Shown here in pieces: positions 42,600 through 52,304 of a DNA stretch of 64,000 nucleotides. Position 1 is the stretch's first letter, and each line of letters begins with the position of its first letter. The translations under genes and the position numbers were made by a program. The notes below the pieces were generated by a model. That model was not told where the DNA came from, made no database searches, and saw nothing but the letters and a program-made list of their open reading frames with translations. Source of the stretch: Limivivens faecihominis (GTDB lineage Bacteria > Bacillota > Clostridia > Lachnospirales > Lachnospiraceae); NCBI RefSeq assembly GCF_020686945.1, contig NZ_JAJEPR010000007.1, forward strand, positions 1 through 64,000, written 5' to 3'.

Positions 42600-42968
42600 A
42601 ATAAGTTACATATATCTACAAAATAGAGTTTTCTGGATATGAGGTGACTTCGTGGAGTCCATTTCTGATGATTTTAGGTACAAGAAATAAAACGTCTTTG
42701 TCTTTTCTTATGAAGGCCTTCTTGTCTCCCAAATTCACCTACAGCAACTAACCTCTCATGTCTACCAGGATCACCATCCTCTGACGGGTCCTAAATTCCT
42801 TCCTTCTGCTTATCCATAGTTGGATGCTGCTCATGCTCCTTTTGCAGGGTCGTTGCCCTATTAAAAATGTCAACGCAGCTACTGGCTCTACTTTGTCTTA
42901 TATATTTTGCATTCCTGTTTCACAGCACCATTGATGGCGGACGCTTTCCTGTTTACAGTACTTATTGC
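42600..42968 (-). ncRNA. Non-coding 3' end of the IS110-family element, possible bridge RNA locus
   Basis: About 370 bp downstream of the transposase has no credible ORF. IS110-family elements encode a structured bridge RNA in their longer non-coding end that specifies target and donor DNA; in the IS1111 group that end is 3' of the transposase, as here. No structure was established by eye. Confidence 0.35.
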
Positions 42969-44258
42969 TCAGGCTGCTATAAAGTTGCCTTCCCGGTGAA
43001 TATCTGACATCATTTTCAATCTGTCATAGTCTACACCTTTCGTTAATACCGCATAAAACACACGGATCAGCTTACAGCTGACAGCAACCATTGCCTGCCT
43101 TCGTTTCAGCGGATTCTTTACACGGGTTACATAGCAATCATAGATCTCTCGGAACTCTCTGTTTCCTGCAAGCAACGGTACCATTACCTGATACAGGATC
43201 TTTCTGAGTTTCCTTCTCCCACGTTTGCTGATCCTCGTTCTTCCTTTGTGCTTTCCTGAACTGTTTTCCACCAGTTCCAGTCCTGCATATTTCTGGATCT
43301 GTTTTGGTGAATCAAAGCGTCTGATATCACCAACCTCAGCTATGAATCCTGCTATTGTGATACTCCCTACTCCTTTAATGGCGAGTAACTTCTCCACATA
43401 CGGTACTTTCAGGATCATTTTCTCAAGTACTTTATTGACGGCTTCTAACTGTGAAGTCCATAAGCGATGCTCCTCAAGCAGCATATATAATTCACTTTTC
43501 GTTCCAATCCCTCCGCCAAGTCCAACACTGTTGTGCGCAGCTTCAACCAGGGTCTTTGCCCTATCTTCTGTAACTCCTCTGCCACGCATCTTTTTGTCAT
43601 GCCAGATTTTTCGAATCCCATTTACTCCAAGTGCGATCACATCTTTTGGCAATGGTGCTTTTTCAAGCACTGCCAGGCCGCTTATTGCATCAAATCTTGT
43701 GTATAATCCCAGATACTCCGGGAAATGTATTGCAAGCCATCTCTGGATCCTGTTTGCAGATATGTTGTGCTGCTTCATGATCCTGTCACGGCTGTATACC
43801 AGGTCTCTTATTTCGGCATAAATGCCTTCTGGCATGTATGGGATTGAATATCTCCCATCCACAACCAGTTTTGCAATTGTTTTAGGATCTTTTGAATCCG
43901 TTTTCTTTGGACTGTTATCATCAAGTTCCTTGATCTTCTTAACTGAGAATGAATTGACCATTACTAATCTTTTCTGATGATTATTTACATACTTCGCAAA
44001 TGCAAACCAGTAATGACCTGTTAGCTCGCAGCCGATCAGAACTGCGGTCTTGTTATTCTCAGTCTTAAGTGTCTCAGCCCAAAGATTGAAAGAATTGAAA
44101 CCTTCCAGATCGTTATAAAAAGAAAAAACACGTTTTGTAAGTTCGCGCCCTCTGTTGTCAAAAGCTCTTGCATAATGTATCTGGCTTCCGATATCAACTC
44201 CGACAACCATTGTTGAATCTATTACTTGCTCAATCTTTTCATTCTGTGTATAATTCAT
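42969..44258 (-). CDS. IS110-family transposase
   Basis: From MNYTQNEK, behind GGAGGT, the protein has 429 residues. The N-terminal RuvC-like DEDD domain begins VVGVDIGSQIHYA (first Asp), continues with IGCELTGHYWF (Glu) and TDSKDPKTIA (Asp residues). The C-terminal Transposase_20 domain has IKGVGSITIAGFIAEVGDI and FDSPKQIQKYAGL, followed by a basic SKRGRRKLRK segment with the conserved Ser region. It appears intact. An in-frame upstream start at 44312 is less likely. Confidence 0.92.
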   Translation of the reverse strand: MNYTQNEKIEQVIDSTMVVGVDIGSQIHYARAFDNRGRELTKRVFSFYNDLEGFNSFNLWAETLKTENNKTAVLIGCELTGHYWFAFAKYVNNHQKRLVMVNSFSVKKIKELDDNSPKKTDSKDPKTIAKLVVDGRYSIPYMPEGIYAEIRDLVYSRDRIMKQHNISANRIQRWLAIHFPEYLGLYTRFDAISGLAVLEKAPLPKDVIALGVNGIRKIWHDKKMRGRGVTEDRAKTLVEAAHNSVGLGGGIGTKSELYMLLEEHRLWTSQLEAVNKVLEKMILKVPYVEKLLAIKGVGSITIAGFIAEVGDIRRFDSPKQIQKYAGLELVENSSGKHKGRTRISKRGRRKLRKILYQVMVPLLAGNREFREIYDCYVTRVKNPLKRRQAMVAVSCKLIRVFYAVLTKGVDYDRLKMMSDIHREGNFIAA

Positions 44259-44373
44259 TTGGGACCTCCGGTGTTTGATTGTTTTGTTTACATCCGCCAA
44301 GATGCAACTCAATCTTACCTTGAGGTTCTTTTTTATTCAATTGGCGCTTTTAATGAATTACAGAAATGCTCCT

Positions 44374-45045
44374 TTACTCTCCTGCTGCTTCCTCCAAAAT
44401 TTTATTACACTGATCCATCAATCCATCAGCGACTTCTCCCACTACCACTTCCGCATAGAGATCCTGAAATCCTACCTTGCCATATCCTCTGGAACCGCTT
44501 CCTCCCAGATAATCATATTGCAATAACTTTAATCCTTCTGCCAGAGTTTCCATATCCTCGATAAACTCATTTTCCTCTTCCAACTCATAAATAAGATCCA
44601 GTTCAAAAATAGTTCCCCTTACTGCCCGTTCGATCTGACGGGGATTCGCTACCGCTGTTGTCCTTGAAATGGAATTTTCAAATTTTACCTCTGTCATGCT
44701 CTGAAGCCCCGCTTTTCGCAATTCATTTTCATTTGCCAGAACCATATCTGAAAATAACAGACGGCTTCTTCTAATTTTTGATTTACCTTTTCCTGCCGAT
44801 CCAAACAAGCGCAAAATCCGTTCATCGTCCCCATCTGGATCTATTACAACAGTATTTAATTCTCTGGCAAGAAGACTTCTTATTTTTCCTTTTAAAGAGC
44901 TCCCTGGAATCATGGGATAACCTGAAAGCACATCTTTGATCACAGGCGAATCAACTGCCCCAATCGCTGCAAATGCTCCACTTCCCCCAATATGCATTCC
45001 TGTTTTTAATAAAATATCACCTGAAATTTTTATCTTCGCGTACAT
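44374..45045 (-). CDS. csm3: Type III-A RAMP protein Csm3
   Basis: The 223-residue backbone subunit cleaves target RNA at 6-nt intervals. The catalytic Asp should be in RSRLLFSD or the earlier AAIGAVDSPVIKD loop, the latter matching the known Csm3 active-site loop (D33 region). PMIPGSSLKGKIRSLL and YLGGSGSRGYGKV are the glycine-rich RAMP motifs. The gene is full length; the IS element begins just after its stop. Confidence 0.94.
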   Translation of the reverse strand: MYAKIKISGDILLKTGMHIGGSGAFAAIGAVDSPVIKDVLSGYPMIPGSSLKGKIRSLLARELNTVVIDPDGDDERILRLFGSAGKGKSKIRRSRLLFSDMVLANENELRKAGLQSMTEVKFENSISRTTAVANPRQIERAVRGTIFELDLIYELEEENEFIEDMETLAEGLKLLQYDYLGGSGSRGYGKVGFQDLYAEVVVGEVADGLMDQCNKILEEAAGE

Positions 45046-45060
45046 AATTCTTCCCCTCTC

Positions 45061-45456
45061 TTATTCATCTCGTCCGCCATAATATCTATGAAACGCAATC
45101 AATGCCTCCATATATCTGCTAAACAACAGATAGTTCTTTTTACTCTGCTTAATTTCTTTCAGAATATCAAGAATCTGTGCCTTTTGTACAAACTCATTTA
45201 CTTTCGGTTCTCGTCCACACTCATACATAAATCTGACCCTAAGATACTCAATGCGCCCATTCAAATCTTCATTTAAATTTTCTTTTTGGCTTGTCAATAC
45301 CTGATTATAGATATCCGCCGTCATAGCCAACAGGTTCCTGATTTTAGATGTAGTAACAATGTTTATTTTTCCTCTGTTTTTTCGCTTTGACTCCTCCACT
45401 AATTCTATAATCACTTTTTCTGCAGCATCTACATAGGTACTTTCATTTATTCTCAT
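45061..45456 (-). CDS. csm2: Type III-A small subunit Csm2
   Basis: From MRINEST, preceded by AAGGGGAA, the protein has 131 residues and is all-helical, as expected of the small subunit that lines the effector filament. The C-terminal KKNYLLFSRYMEALIAFHRYYGG helix is typical. It starts directly after the cas10 stop codon. Confidence 0.9.
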   Translation of the reverse strand: MRINESTYVDAAEKVIIELVEESKRKNRGKINIVTTSKIRNLLAMTADIYNQVLTSQKENLNEDLNGRIEYLRVRFMYECGREPKVNEFVQKAQILDILKEIKQSKKNYLLFSRYMEALIAFHRYYGGRDE

Positions 45457-45457
45457 T

Positions 45458-47800
45458 TTAAAATTCCCCTTTCTCGCGATGACTGTAAGCATAGAGATTC
45501 ATAGCCGTTTTTAACTCTCTGCAGTCTTTCTCTGACTGAATCCATTCATACATCTTTTTTGAAAACCATCTGTATTTTTCTTTTTTCTCCCCTTCATCCG
45601 TCGGTTCAAGTCTCGAAAGCAGATAAACAAACCTGGCAAAATTAATCTTTTCTTTTTGATTCCGAATCAATTCCAACATTCGATACAAAAAGACCATTCC
45701 TCTATCTTCTAAATTTCCAAAAAAATCTTCAAGTACCCGGTATTTTTCAACCACTACTCCATTGATAAATTCTTCCCACTTATAGGTTCCATCGCTGACT
45801 TCTGTCTTTCCATCAATAAGGAAATGTGATTCTCCATCTTCAAACAACGTTACCGCATTTTTCCCTGGAAGATCTTTTGACTTCGATTCCAAATCTCCAG
45901 TTTCTTCCGCTATCGCACTGATCGGATAAGATTTTTCATAAATGCCAATTCCCGCTGAAATAGAAAGTGTCCCTTGAGTATACTTCTTTAGCTTTTCCTC
46001 TAAATCTACAGCCAGCTCTATTACATCATTCCAAGTTCCCACAATAAATACATCATCACCGCCAGAATAAATAATCGTTGCTTTTCTTTCTACACCCTTA
46101 TTTTCCCCAGTCAGACTAAATTCCCCTTCTGCTAATATAGAACGAATAAAATACTTAAAGAAAATCGACAACTGTCTTGAAAGAGTTGCTGTTCTGCTCA
46201 ATGTTGTATATTGTTCTGGAAAACCGACCACAAATGTCTGGCCTAAATTGTCCACATCTGCCCGCAAAATTCCGATCCGGTTAATCCCTTCTGCCTCCTC
46301 GGCAAATTCTTCAAAGGTATTTCCTGTCGTATAATCCCCTACCCAGAGTTTCGTTGCCACATGCTTTCCGGTAAACATCTGATTCTTCGCATAGGTCCTT
46401 ACAAAATACAGATCTTTTTCCATACGCTTTTTTAATGACCTTTCCCCATCAGCTAAAAGATAACAGTTTCCCGGAAGAGGCAGCCCTTCCTCGCCGCCCT
46501 CCAACTCAACAGTAAAAAAATCACTGTATAACACATTTGCAGAAAATTTTTCTATTTTTCTGCATAACGGGCATACCCCTTCTTCATCTACATTGCCAAT
46601 TTTCTTACATACTTTGCATTCTCTTGTATAATCATTTATCTTTCTATTATTTAACCATATGATATCCTCTGCCGAATACCGATGCTGTTTCTTTTCTGCT
46701 ATTCTTCTCGCGACAGTCTGAAATATTTCTGCATAACTTCCCTCTGGAATGTTTCTTAATGTATTGGCATCACAAATTGCATAACCACAAGCCACAAACA
46801 ATTCTGTTTGAAAATATCGTAAAAACCAATTTTTTAATTCTTCTTCAAATTCTTTAATCTTCGCTTTTGCACCATCTGTATTAGGCAAAAGCATATAACA
46901 ATGTCCGCCTCCAGAATAAATTAAATTTGTTCTGGAAAGTTCCAATTTTTCCAAAAGCAAGTCGATAATATGTTCCATCAGAATTTCCAAGTAAAAAGAT
47001 CTGGCTCTTAAAGTCCGCAATGCGTTTTTAGATGTGATTGTATAAATAAAATTTTGGATTCCGGAAATATCCATAGAGAACAGCAAAAATACTTTTTGAT
47101 CATAAAATTCTTTTTCTTTTGTAAAAAGTGTTTCCTTATAGTTCAACTGTTTTTCATTCAAATAATCATAAATGCAGGCAGCAACTGCCGCTGTCATTTT
47201 TACATGATCAAAAAGAGAAATATCTGTAAGTTCTGCTTTCGCAGTTGATGAAGGTACATAAGACAAATTCGCTTCCATAACCGCCAGCAATGAATTTAAA
47301 TACTCTTCTGTCCAATCAATTCCTTTTAAATTATCTGTAAGTCTTGCCCGTATTTTCTGATAAAAATTTTCCGAAAATTTTTTCTTTTCTGCTGATGGAT
47401 AATTAATTTCTCCATTCGGGTCCATGTCTCCCGGCTGATAATACAATTCCTCCTGGTTCCCATTTAAAATATTAAAAACACTCTGCAGCGGAACAGATAC
47501 TTCAAATCCCTTTTCCTCTGTGTTCTCTCTTTTTCTCCGATCAGCAAAGGCAGCGATATTATCCGCAATATAAACGATATATGCCAGACTTTCATCTGCA
47601 ATGGAAGCATTCTTCAGATGTGACGCGTGATGATATCGCACACAATTCAAAACTTCCGAATCGTTCACTCCTGCTTCTGTTTTTAAATAATCATAACCCG
47701 ACGTACTATGATTTCTACGGTCATTCCCCTGCCTGTAAATAACCTTTCCTATATCATGTAAAAGTGCTCCTATACCAAGTTTTGCTTTCTGATCATTCAT
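45458..47800 (-). CDS. cas10: Cas10/Csm1
   Basis: From MNDQKAK, 6 bp after GGAGGGAG, the protein has 780 residues. The N-terminal HD nuclease domain has LLHDIGK (His15-Asp16) and YHHASH. A zinc-binding CKVC...CPLC follows near residue 390. The second Palm domain carries the SGGDD motif (about residues 579-583) needed to make cyclic oligoadenylates. Both activities therefore look intact, matching the presence of Csm6. It overlaps cas6 by 8 bp. Confidence 0.95.
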   Translation of the reverse strand: MNDQKAKLGIGALLHDIGKVIYRQGNDRRNHSTSGYDYLKTEAGVNDSEVLNCVRYHHASHLKNASIADESLAYIVYIADNIAAFADRRKRENTEEKGFEVSVPLQSVFNILNGNQEELYYQPGDMDPNGEINYPSAEKKKFSENFYQKIRARLTDNLKGIDWTEEYLNSLLAVMEANLSYVPSSTAKAELTDISLFDHVKMTAAVAACIYDYLNEKQLNYKETLFTKEKEFYDQKVFLLFSMDISGIQNFIYTITSKNALRTLRARSFYLEILMEHIIDLLLEKLELSRTNLIYSGGGHCYMLLPNTDGAKAKIKEFEEELKNWFLRYFQTELFVACGYAICDANTLRNIPEGSYAEIFQTVARRIAEKKQHRYSAEDIIWLNNRKINDYTRECKVCKKIGNVDEEGVCPLCRKIEKFSANVLYSDFFTVELEGGEEGLPLPGNCYLLADGERSLKKRMEKDLYFVRTYAKNQMFTGKHVATKLWVGDYTTGNTFEEFAEEAEGINRIGILRADVDNLGQTFVVGFPEQYTTLSRTATLSRQLSIFFKYFIRSILAEGEFSLTGENKGVERKATIIYSGGDDVFIVGTWNDVIELAVDLEEKLKKYTQGTLSISAGIGIYEKSYPISAIAEETGDLESKSKDLPGKNAVTLFEDGESHFLIDGKTEVSDGTYKWEEFINGVVVEKYRVLEDFFGNLEDRGMVFLYRMLELIRNQKEKINFARFVYLLSRLEPTDEGEKKEKYRWFSKKMYEWIQSEKDCRELKTAMNLYAYSHREKGEF

Positions 47801-48533
47801 CCTTCTCCCTCCTGCCATATTTTATCGCGCCCATTCCAATACCTGTCTTTATTCCTATGCCAGAAAATTCCCCAAATTTTAATAACATTCTCGCATATTT
47901 CGCCAGCGTGTCTGTGCCTCCCATATGAATGCAAATGCTTCCAACAAATCCTGTAATCTGCACCTTTTCCAGTGGAAATGCAACTGTCTGCAGACGATAT
48001 CTTCTGATCTCACTTTTTTCTGTTAATTCCGTTAGCGTATCCTCATCTATCATATTCAGTTCAGCTGAAAGTTCGCTGTATTTACGCATTAAACTTCCAT
48101 AAATTAACTGTAAATCCGGATAAATCATATATTTTCCATCACGTTTAAAAGCTGTTGGCGTCAGAAAATTTACTTCCAGATATCTTTCACACTTTTTATC
48201 GTAAAATTCTTTTATCAGGTTGCTTTCATCATACAATTCTACATTTTTTCGTTTAATCGGAGCCAGCAACTGTTTTTTCTTTATGTTCAACTCATTCAAT
48301 TTTGCCATTGGAAGAATGATGTTTTCATAGGCTTCTTCTGTCAGTGTTTTTATATGCCAGACCAATTTTCCATTTTCTTTTACAAGGCACTGGCTATACG
48401 GATTCAAACGATTTTCATGCAATCTCTCCGCATACTCCGCTTGAATATTTTCCATTATAACCCCTTGCAAATTTGATGACTGCTGAAATGTAAGTATTGG
48501 GGAGTCTAACTCCATTTTTAAATCTGCATACAT
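47793..48533 (-). CDS. cas6: CRISPR endoribonuclease Cas6
   Basis: The 246-residue protein processes the array transcript. It has two RAMP-like halves; the second ends with the glycine-rich loop GEFSGIGIKTGIGMGAI, the Cas6 signature. It is the first gene of the cas operon, behind a strong promoter. The catalytic His is not certain by eye (candidates lie near the N-terminus, such as LHENRLNPYS). Confidence 0.9.
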   Translation of the reverse strand: MYADLKMELDSPILTFQQSSNLQGVIMENIQAEYAERLHENRLNPYSQCLVKENGKLVWHIKTLTEEAYENIILPMAKLNELNIKKKQLLAPIKRKNVELYDESNLIKEFYDKKCERYLEVNFLTPTAFKRDGKYMIYPDLQLIYGSLMRKYSELSAELNMIDEDTLTELTEKSEIRRYRLQTVAFPLEKVQITGFVGSICIHMGGTDTLAKYARMLLKFGEFSGIGIKTGIGMGAIKYGRREKDE

Positions 48534-48598
48534 ACCTTTGCTGCCTTTCTGTGCGTTTTATCCGATTTTTCTCTATTTTTTTCGATATAATTAGTGAT

Positions 48599-48627
48599 AT
48601 TATATCATTTCCTTTATAAAGCGTCAA
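48599..48627 (-). promoter_or_regulatory. Promoter of the cas6-cas10-csm operon
   Basis: TTGACG (48622-48627), 17 bp, TATAAT (48599-48604) on the minus strand, about 65 bp before cas6. Confidence 0.85.
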
Positions 48628-48650
48628 TTTTCACTCTTTATTTCATACCA

Positions 48651-48699
48651 AAAAAGTCGCCATAAAACAGATTTTCTTTATCTGCCTTATGGCGACTTG
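48651..48699 (-). terminator. Terminator between the AAA-nuclease gene and cas6
   Basis: AAGTCGCCATAA and TTATGGCGACTT form a 12-bp stem and the 3' arm runs into TTTT on the minus strand, directly after the AAA-ATPase gene. Confidence 0.88.
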
Positions 48700-48710
48700 T
48701 TCTTTTTCTT

Positions 48711-50360
48711 TTATTTGTTTATCATTATCTTTACCAGGCAAGTCTTCTTATAAAAAGCCATCCCATAGCTCAGCACCGTTCTGTAATCCTCTGTTTTGAT
48801 CTTATCTGCATATCTCTTTTCTCTGATCTGAGCCAGTGCCTTCTCACAATCTGCCTCCAAACAAGCTTCTGAATCTGAGACTTTTACCTCGATCACAACC
48901 GCTTTCCTGTCGGCTCTGTCTTTCACTGCAATATCAGAACGCCCCAGGCCATTTTCAAAATTGGACTCCACAATATAGCCTGCTTTCGATAAGAGACCGA
49001 CTAGGATTGCATGATAAAAGCTTTCCGAATAATCATGATAGCTGATGGTCGTAAACAGTAAATCTGACAAAATCTGGCTTAATTTTTTGTCATCCTTTTC
49101 CCAGAAAGGCTGAAAAAAGGAAGTCCGATCGCTGCTTTTAATCGTATCTGTAGTCCATTTTCTGATGGTTTCCTCAAATACATCTTCAATCTCTCTGTTA
49201 GGTATTTTTAAAAAGCATTTTTTTCTGCCTGCAAAAGAGCTGTCCCTGTATAAATCCTTCGTCAGATAGCCGGATGCATAAAGCAGGCTCCAGATATTTG
49301 ACTCGGAATCCATCACTTCATCATAAGTCAGATTTTCCGAAAGCTCCTTCAGAATAGCCTCACCCTGAAGCAGTCTCTCGAACTTTTCCGACACATCATA
49401 TTCCCGTTTGCTTAAAAATTCCCTTATAATGGAATTGCTGCTGCTGTTTATCCAGTAATCAAAAGTTTCAGCGGTATGATCTACGATTTTAGTCCATGGA
49501 CAATAGACATATTTCCTGCCAAACACATAGCCATCGTACCATTCCTTTGCTTCCATATAATAGGCATTCAGCTGATAGTCGTCCATCATCTGCTGCACTT
49601 CGGCATCCGTCAGCCCAAAACATTCGTCAAACTGAACATCCGAAATCGTCCTCACATCAAAATTATTGAGCCCCGTAAAAATGCTTTCTTTTGAAATTCT
49701 CAGACAGCCGGTCAACACTGCAAAGGCCAGACTGCTGTTGCTTTTCAACGCAGCTCCAAAAAAGCTCCTGATAAAAGCGACCAGCTCTTCATAATAACCG
49801 TACTGATACGCCTTATCCAGGGGAACATCATGCTCATCAATCAGAATAATGACTCTTCTTTCATAATATTGAAACAAAATATCGGACAATATTTTCAATG
49901 ATAAAGAAAGATTGACTCCGCTCCAATCCCCAAGAAGCATTTTCTCCAGGCGCTGCCTTTGGAAAGCAGAAAGCTTATGATCATACAGCATAAATTCATA
50001 TTTTCCAATAATCTCCGCCATAAGATTCCGAAATTTGCTTACTGCTTCCTCATAATTCAAACCGGAAACTTCTTTTAAACTCATAAAGATAACCGGATAT
50101 TTTCCCAGATGTTTATCGCATAAATCTTTCTCTTTTGAAATTTTCAGCTCTTCAAACCATGCAGGATCTGCTCCAATTTCAAAAAATGCCTTCAGTATAG
50201 ACATATTCAGAGTTTTGCCAAATCTGCGCGGCCTGGTAAAAAGTGTCACTTCCGAGCCATTGTCGATAATATCCCTGATTAAATTCGTCTTATCTACATA
50301 GTAGTAGTCGTTTTCTCTGATTTTCCTGAAATCATCAATTCCAACTGGCAGTTTCTTCAT
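48711..50360 (-). CDS. AAA-ATPase-like protein with PD-(D/E)XK nuclease domain
   Basis: The 549-residue protein begins LPVGIDDFRKIRENDYYYVDKT, a hallmark of the AAA-ATPase_like family, with Walker A-like RPRRFGKTLNMS and Walker B VIILIDEHDVPLD. The last 100 residues form a nuclease-like fold with GRSDIAVKD and VVIEVKVSD supplying the D...ExK residues. The family is very common in gut Bacteroidetes and Lachnospiraceae and is of unknown function. It has its own terminator, so it is next to but not part of the cas operon. Confidence 0.85.
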   Translation of the reverse strand: MKKLPVGIDDFRKIRENDYYYVDKTNLIRDIIDNGSEVTLFTRPRRFGKTLNMSILKAFFEIGADPAWFEELKISKEKDLCDKHLGKYPVIFMSLKEVSGLNYEEAVSKFRNLMAEIIGKYEFMLYDHKLSAFQRQRLEKMLLGDWSGVNLSLSLKILSDILFQYYERRVIILIDEHDVPLDKAYQYGYYEELVAFIRSFFGAALKSNSSLAFAVLTGCLRISKESIFTGLNNFDVRTISDVQFDECFGLTDAEVQQMMDDYQLNAYYMEAKEWYDGYVFGRKYVYCPWTKIVDHTAETFDYWINSSSNSIIREFLSKREYDVSEKFERLLQGEAILKELSENLTYDEVMDSESNIWSLLYASGYLTKDLYRDSSFAGRKKCFLKIPNREIEDVFEETIRKWTTDTIKSSDRTSFFQPFWEKDDKKLSQILSDLLFTTISYHDYSESFYHAILVGLLSKAGYIVESNFENGLGRSDIAVKDRADRKAVVIEVKVSDSEACLEADCEKALAQIREKRYADKIKTEDYRTVLSYGMAFYKKTCLVKIMINK

Positions 50361-50461
50361 GGCAAAGCCCTCCCTTCATCTACTATATCTATTTGCAATA
50401 AAAAATGCACGCAAAAACACGCAGAAGACTTCTCCCTTTCTGCAAGTCTTCTGCGTGCATT

Positions 50462-51226
50462 TTAATTTTCTATTCTTTTTTCAAAATCAATGGCGAAGTC
50501 TGCTTCTCCGTCTTCTCTCTCCACCATGTAGCCGGAAATGCCGAAGACTTTTTCCACATGGTCACGGGTCAGGACTTTCTGGGGGGTGCCGTGGCTGAGG
50601 ACGCGGCCTTCTTCCATGAGGTAGAGGGTGTCGCAGTAGTAGGACGCCAGGCGCAGATCGTGAATCACGATGAGGATGGTCTTGCCGCTCTGCTTCAGAT
50701 AATTGAGAAGGAAGAGCTGATGGCAGATGTCCAGGTGGTTCGTGGGCTCGTCAAGAATGATCGTGTCCACACCCTGGGCTACCGCCCGGGCAAGGAAGAC
50801 CATTTTCCGCTCGCCGCCGGAGAGTGTCTGAATGTTTCGCCCGGAAAAATCGGTGATTTTCAGCTCCTCCATAGCATGGCGGATGATATCTTTGGAGGAA
50901 GTTTTCTCTTTTTTCCGATTATAGAGGGCCATGCCGATGATATCTTCAACGGTGAAGTCAAAGACACAGGCCGTCTCCTGACCCACATAACCGAGCTTTT
51001 CGGAAAGCTCCTTGCGGGTCATTTTCCCGGTGTCCTGTCCTTCCAGAATGATCTTTCCCTCTTTCATTGGCGCGATGCCGAAGACGGTCTTTACCAGCGT
51101 AGATTTTCCGCAGCCGTTGGGGCCGACGATACCGGTAATCTTGCCTTTTTCCACGGAAAGATCAACTCCGTGGAGGATCTCCTTCCGCCCATACTGCACA
51201 TGAATATTTTCAAAATCAAGCACCAC
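50462..51226 (-). CDS. btuD: Cobalamin ABC transporter ATP-binding protein (BtuD/FecE type)
   Basis: The start is taken at a GTG (VVLDFENIHV) 7 bp after GGAGGG, giving 255 residues; a longer frame only reads back through the permease gene. Walker A GPNGCGKST, signature LSGGERKMV, Walker B TIILDEPTNHLD and switch His IVIHD are complete. It overlaps the permease gene by about 11 bp. The riboswitch upstream of the operon indicates cobalamin or a corrinoid as substrate. Confidence 0.9.
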   Translation of the reverse strand: MVLDFENIHVQYGRKEILHGVDLSVEKGKITGIVGPNGCGKSTLVKTVFGIAPMKEGKIILEGQDTGKMTRKELSEKLGYVGQETACVFDFTVEDIIGMALYNRKKEKTSSKDIIRHAMEELKITDFSGRNIQTLSGGERKMVFLARAVAQGVDTIILDEPTNHLDICHQLFLLNYLKQSGKTILIVIHDLRLASYYCDTLYLMEEGRVLSHGTPQKVLTRDHVEKVFGISGYMVEREDGEADFAIDFEKRIEN

Positions 51227-52286
51227 GGCCGTTCCCTCCTCTGCTCTTTGCAGCCATAAGATAGAAGAAAAACGGTGCTCCCACAAAGGCTGTGATAATA
51301 CCAAGGGGCAGTTCTGCCGCGCCAAAAAGACCGCGGGCAGCTGCATCCGCCCAGATCAGGTAAGTCGCTCCGAAGATCGCACTCAGCGGAATGATTACCT
51401 TATTGTTGCTGGTTCCGGAAAGGAGGCGCACGATATGAGGCACCATAAGGCCTACGAAACCGATGATTCCGGTGACAGAAACCAGAGAAGCCACGATAAT
51501 GGCGCAGACCACAAACATCCAGCGCCGGAAATTTTTCACATCCACACCCATGGCGGCGGCGTCCTCGTCTCCCATCATCATGAGGTTGAAGGTGCCGCTT
51601 TTCCATGTGAAGCAGATACAGCCAGACAGCACGCCCACCGCGGGAATCCACAAGGTATTCCACTGAGCCGCCGCCAGGCTTCCCATCTGCCAGTTGTATA
51701 CGGCAGAAATGCTCTCCGGACTCTTGGCCAGAAAGATGAGAAGGCTCGTGATGGCGCTCATCACTGCATTGACTGCCGTTCCGGAAAGAAGCAGCGTCAT
51801 GGGCTGAATTTTTCCGCCGCCTCCGATCTTCGCCATGCTGTAAACACAGGCAAAGGCCACCAAAGCGCCGCAGAGAGCCATAGCCGTGGTCTGATACTGT
51901 CCCCTGAAAAAAGGAATCGGCATCAGCAGCGCCCAGGCTGCTCCTGCCGATGCTCCGGAGGAAACTCCCAAAATATAAGGTTCTGCGATGGGGTTCAGTA
52001 CCAGCGCCTGCATGGCAGCTCCACAAATCGAAAGGCCGGCGCCGCAGCAGACACCAAAGAGCACTCTTGGCAGACGGATATTCCATACGATCTGATAAAA
52101 AGATTTCTCCCACAGACCCGCCTCTGTTCCTTTTCCCTGGAAAAAGAGCTGGTCAACCAAAATCCGGTAAACGGTGCCCATATCGATGGACGCGGAGCCC
52201 ACCGATATGACAGCAACCATGGAAAAAAGAAGAAACGCAATAAGAATCGGAAACAGAAGTCCCTCTCGAAGTTTGATTTCTTTCAT
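51216..52286 (-). CDS. btuC: FecCD-family ABC permease, probably cobalamin
   Basis: The 356-residue permease has about ten transmembrane helices and the FecCD signatures RLPRVLFGVCCGAGLSICGAAMQ..., NPIAEPYILGVSSGAS and GFVGLMVPHIVR. It lies 18 bp after the binding-protein gene and overlaps the ATPase gene. Function follows from the cobalamin riboswitch. Confidence 0.92.
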   Translation of the reverse strand: MKEIKLREGLLFPILIAFLLFSMVAVISVGSASIDMGTVYRILVDQLFFQGKGTEAGLWEKSFYQIVWNIRLPRVLFGVCCGAGLSICGAAMQALVLNPIAEPYILGVSSGASAGAAWALLMPIPFFRGQYQTTAMALCGALVAFACVYSMAKIGGGGKIQPMTLLLSGTAVNAVMSAITSLLIFLAKSPESISAVYNWQMGSLAAAQWNTLWIPAVGVLSGCICFTWKSGTFNLMMMGDEDAAAMGVDVKNFRRWMFVVCAIIVASLVSVTGIIGFVGLMVPHIVRLLSGTSNNKVIIPLSAIFGATYLIWADAAARGLFGAAELPLGIITAFVGAPFFFYLMAAKSRGGNGRGA

Positions 52287-52304
52287 CTTTTCCAGAAACC
52301 TCTC

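Larger units (their letters stand above)
42540..44370 (-). mobile_element. IS110-family insertion between csm3 and csm4
   Basis: A single IS110-type transposase gene with about 430 bp of non-coding DNA on its 3' side and about 110 bp on its 5' side separates csm3 from csm4, genes that are normally adjacent or overlapping. Exact ends cannot be set because the family lacks reliable terminal repeats; the boundaries given are the neighbouring genes minus a few bases. Confidence 0.75.
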
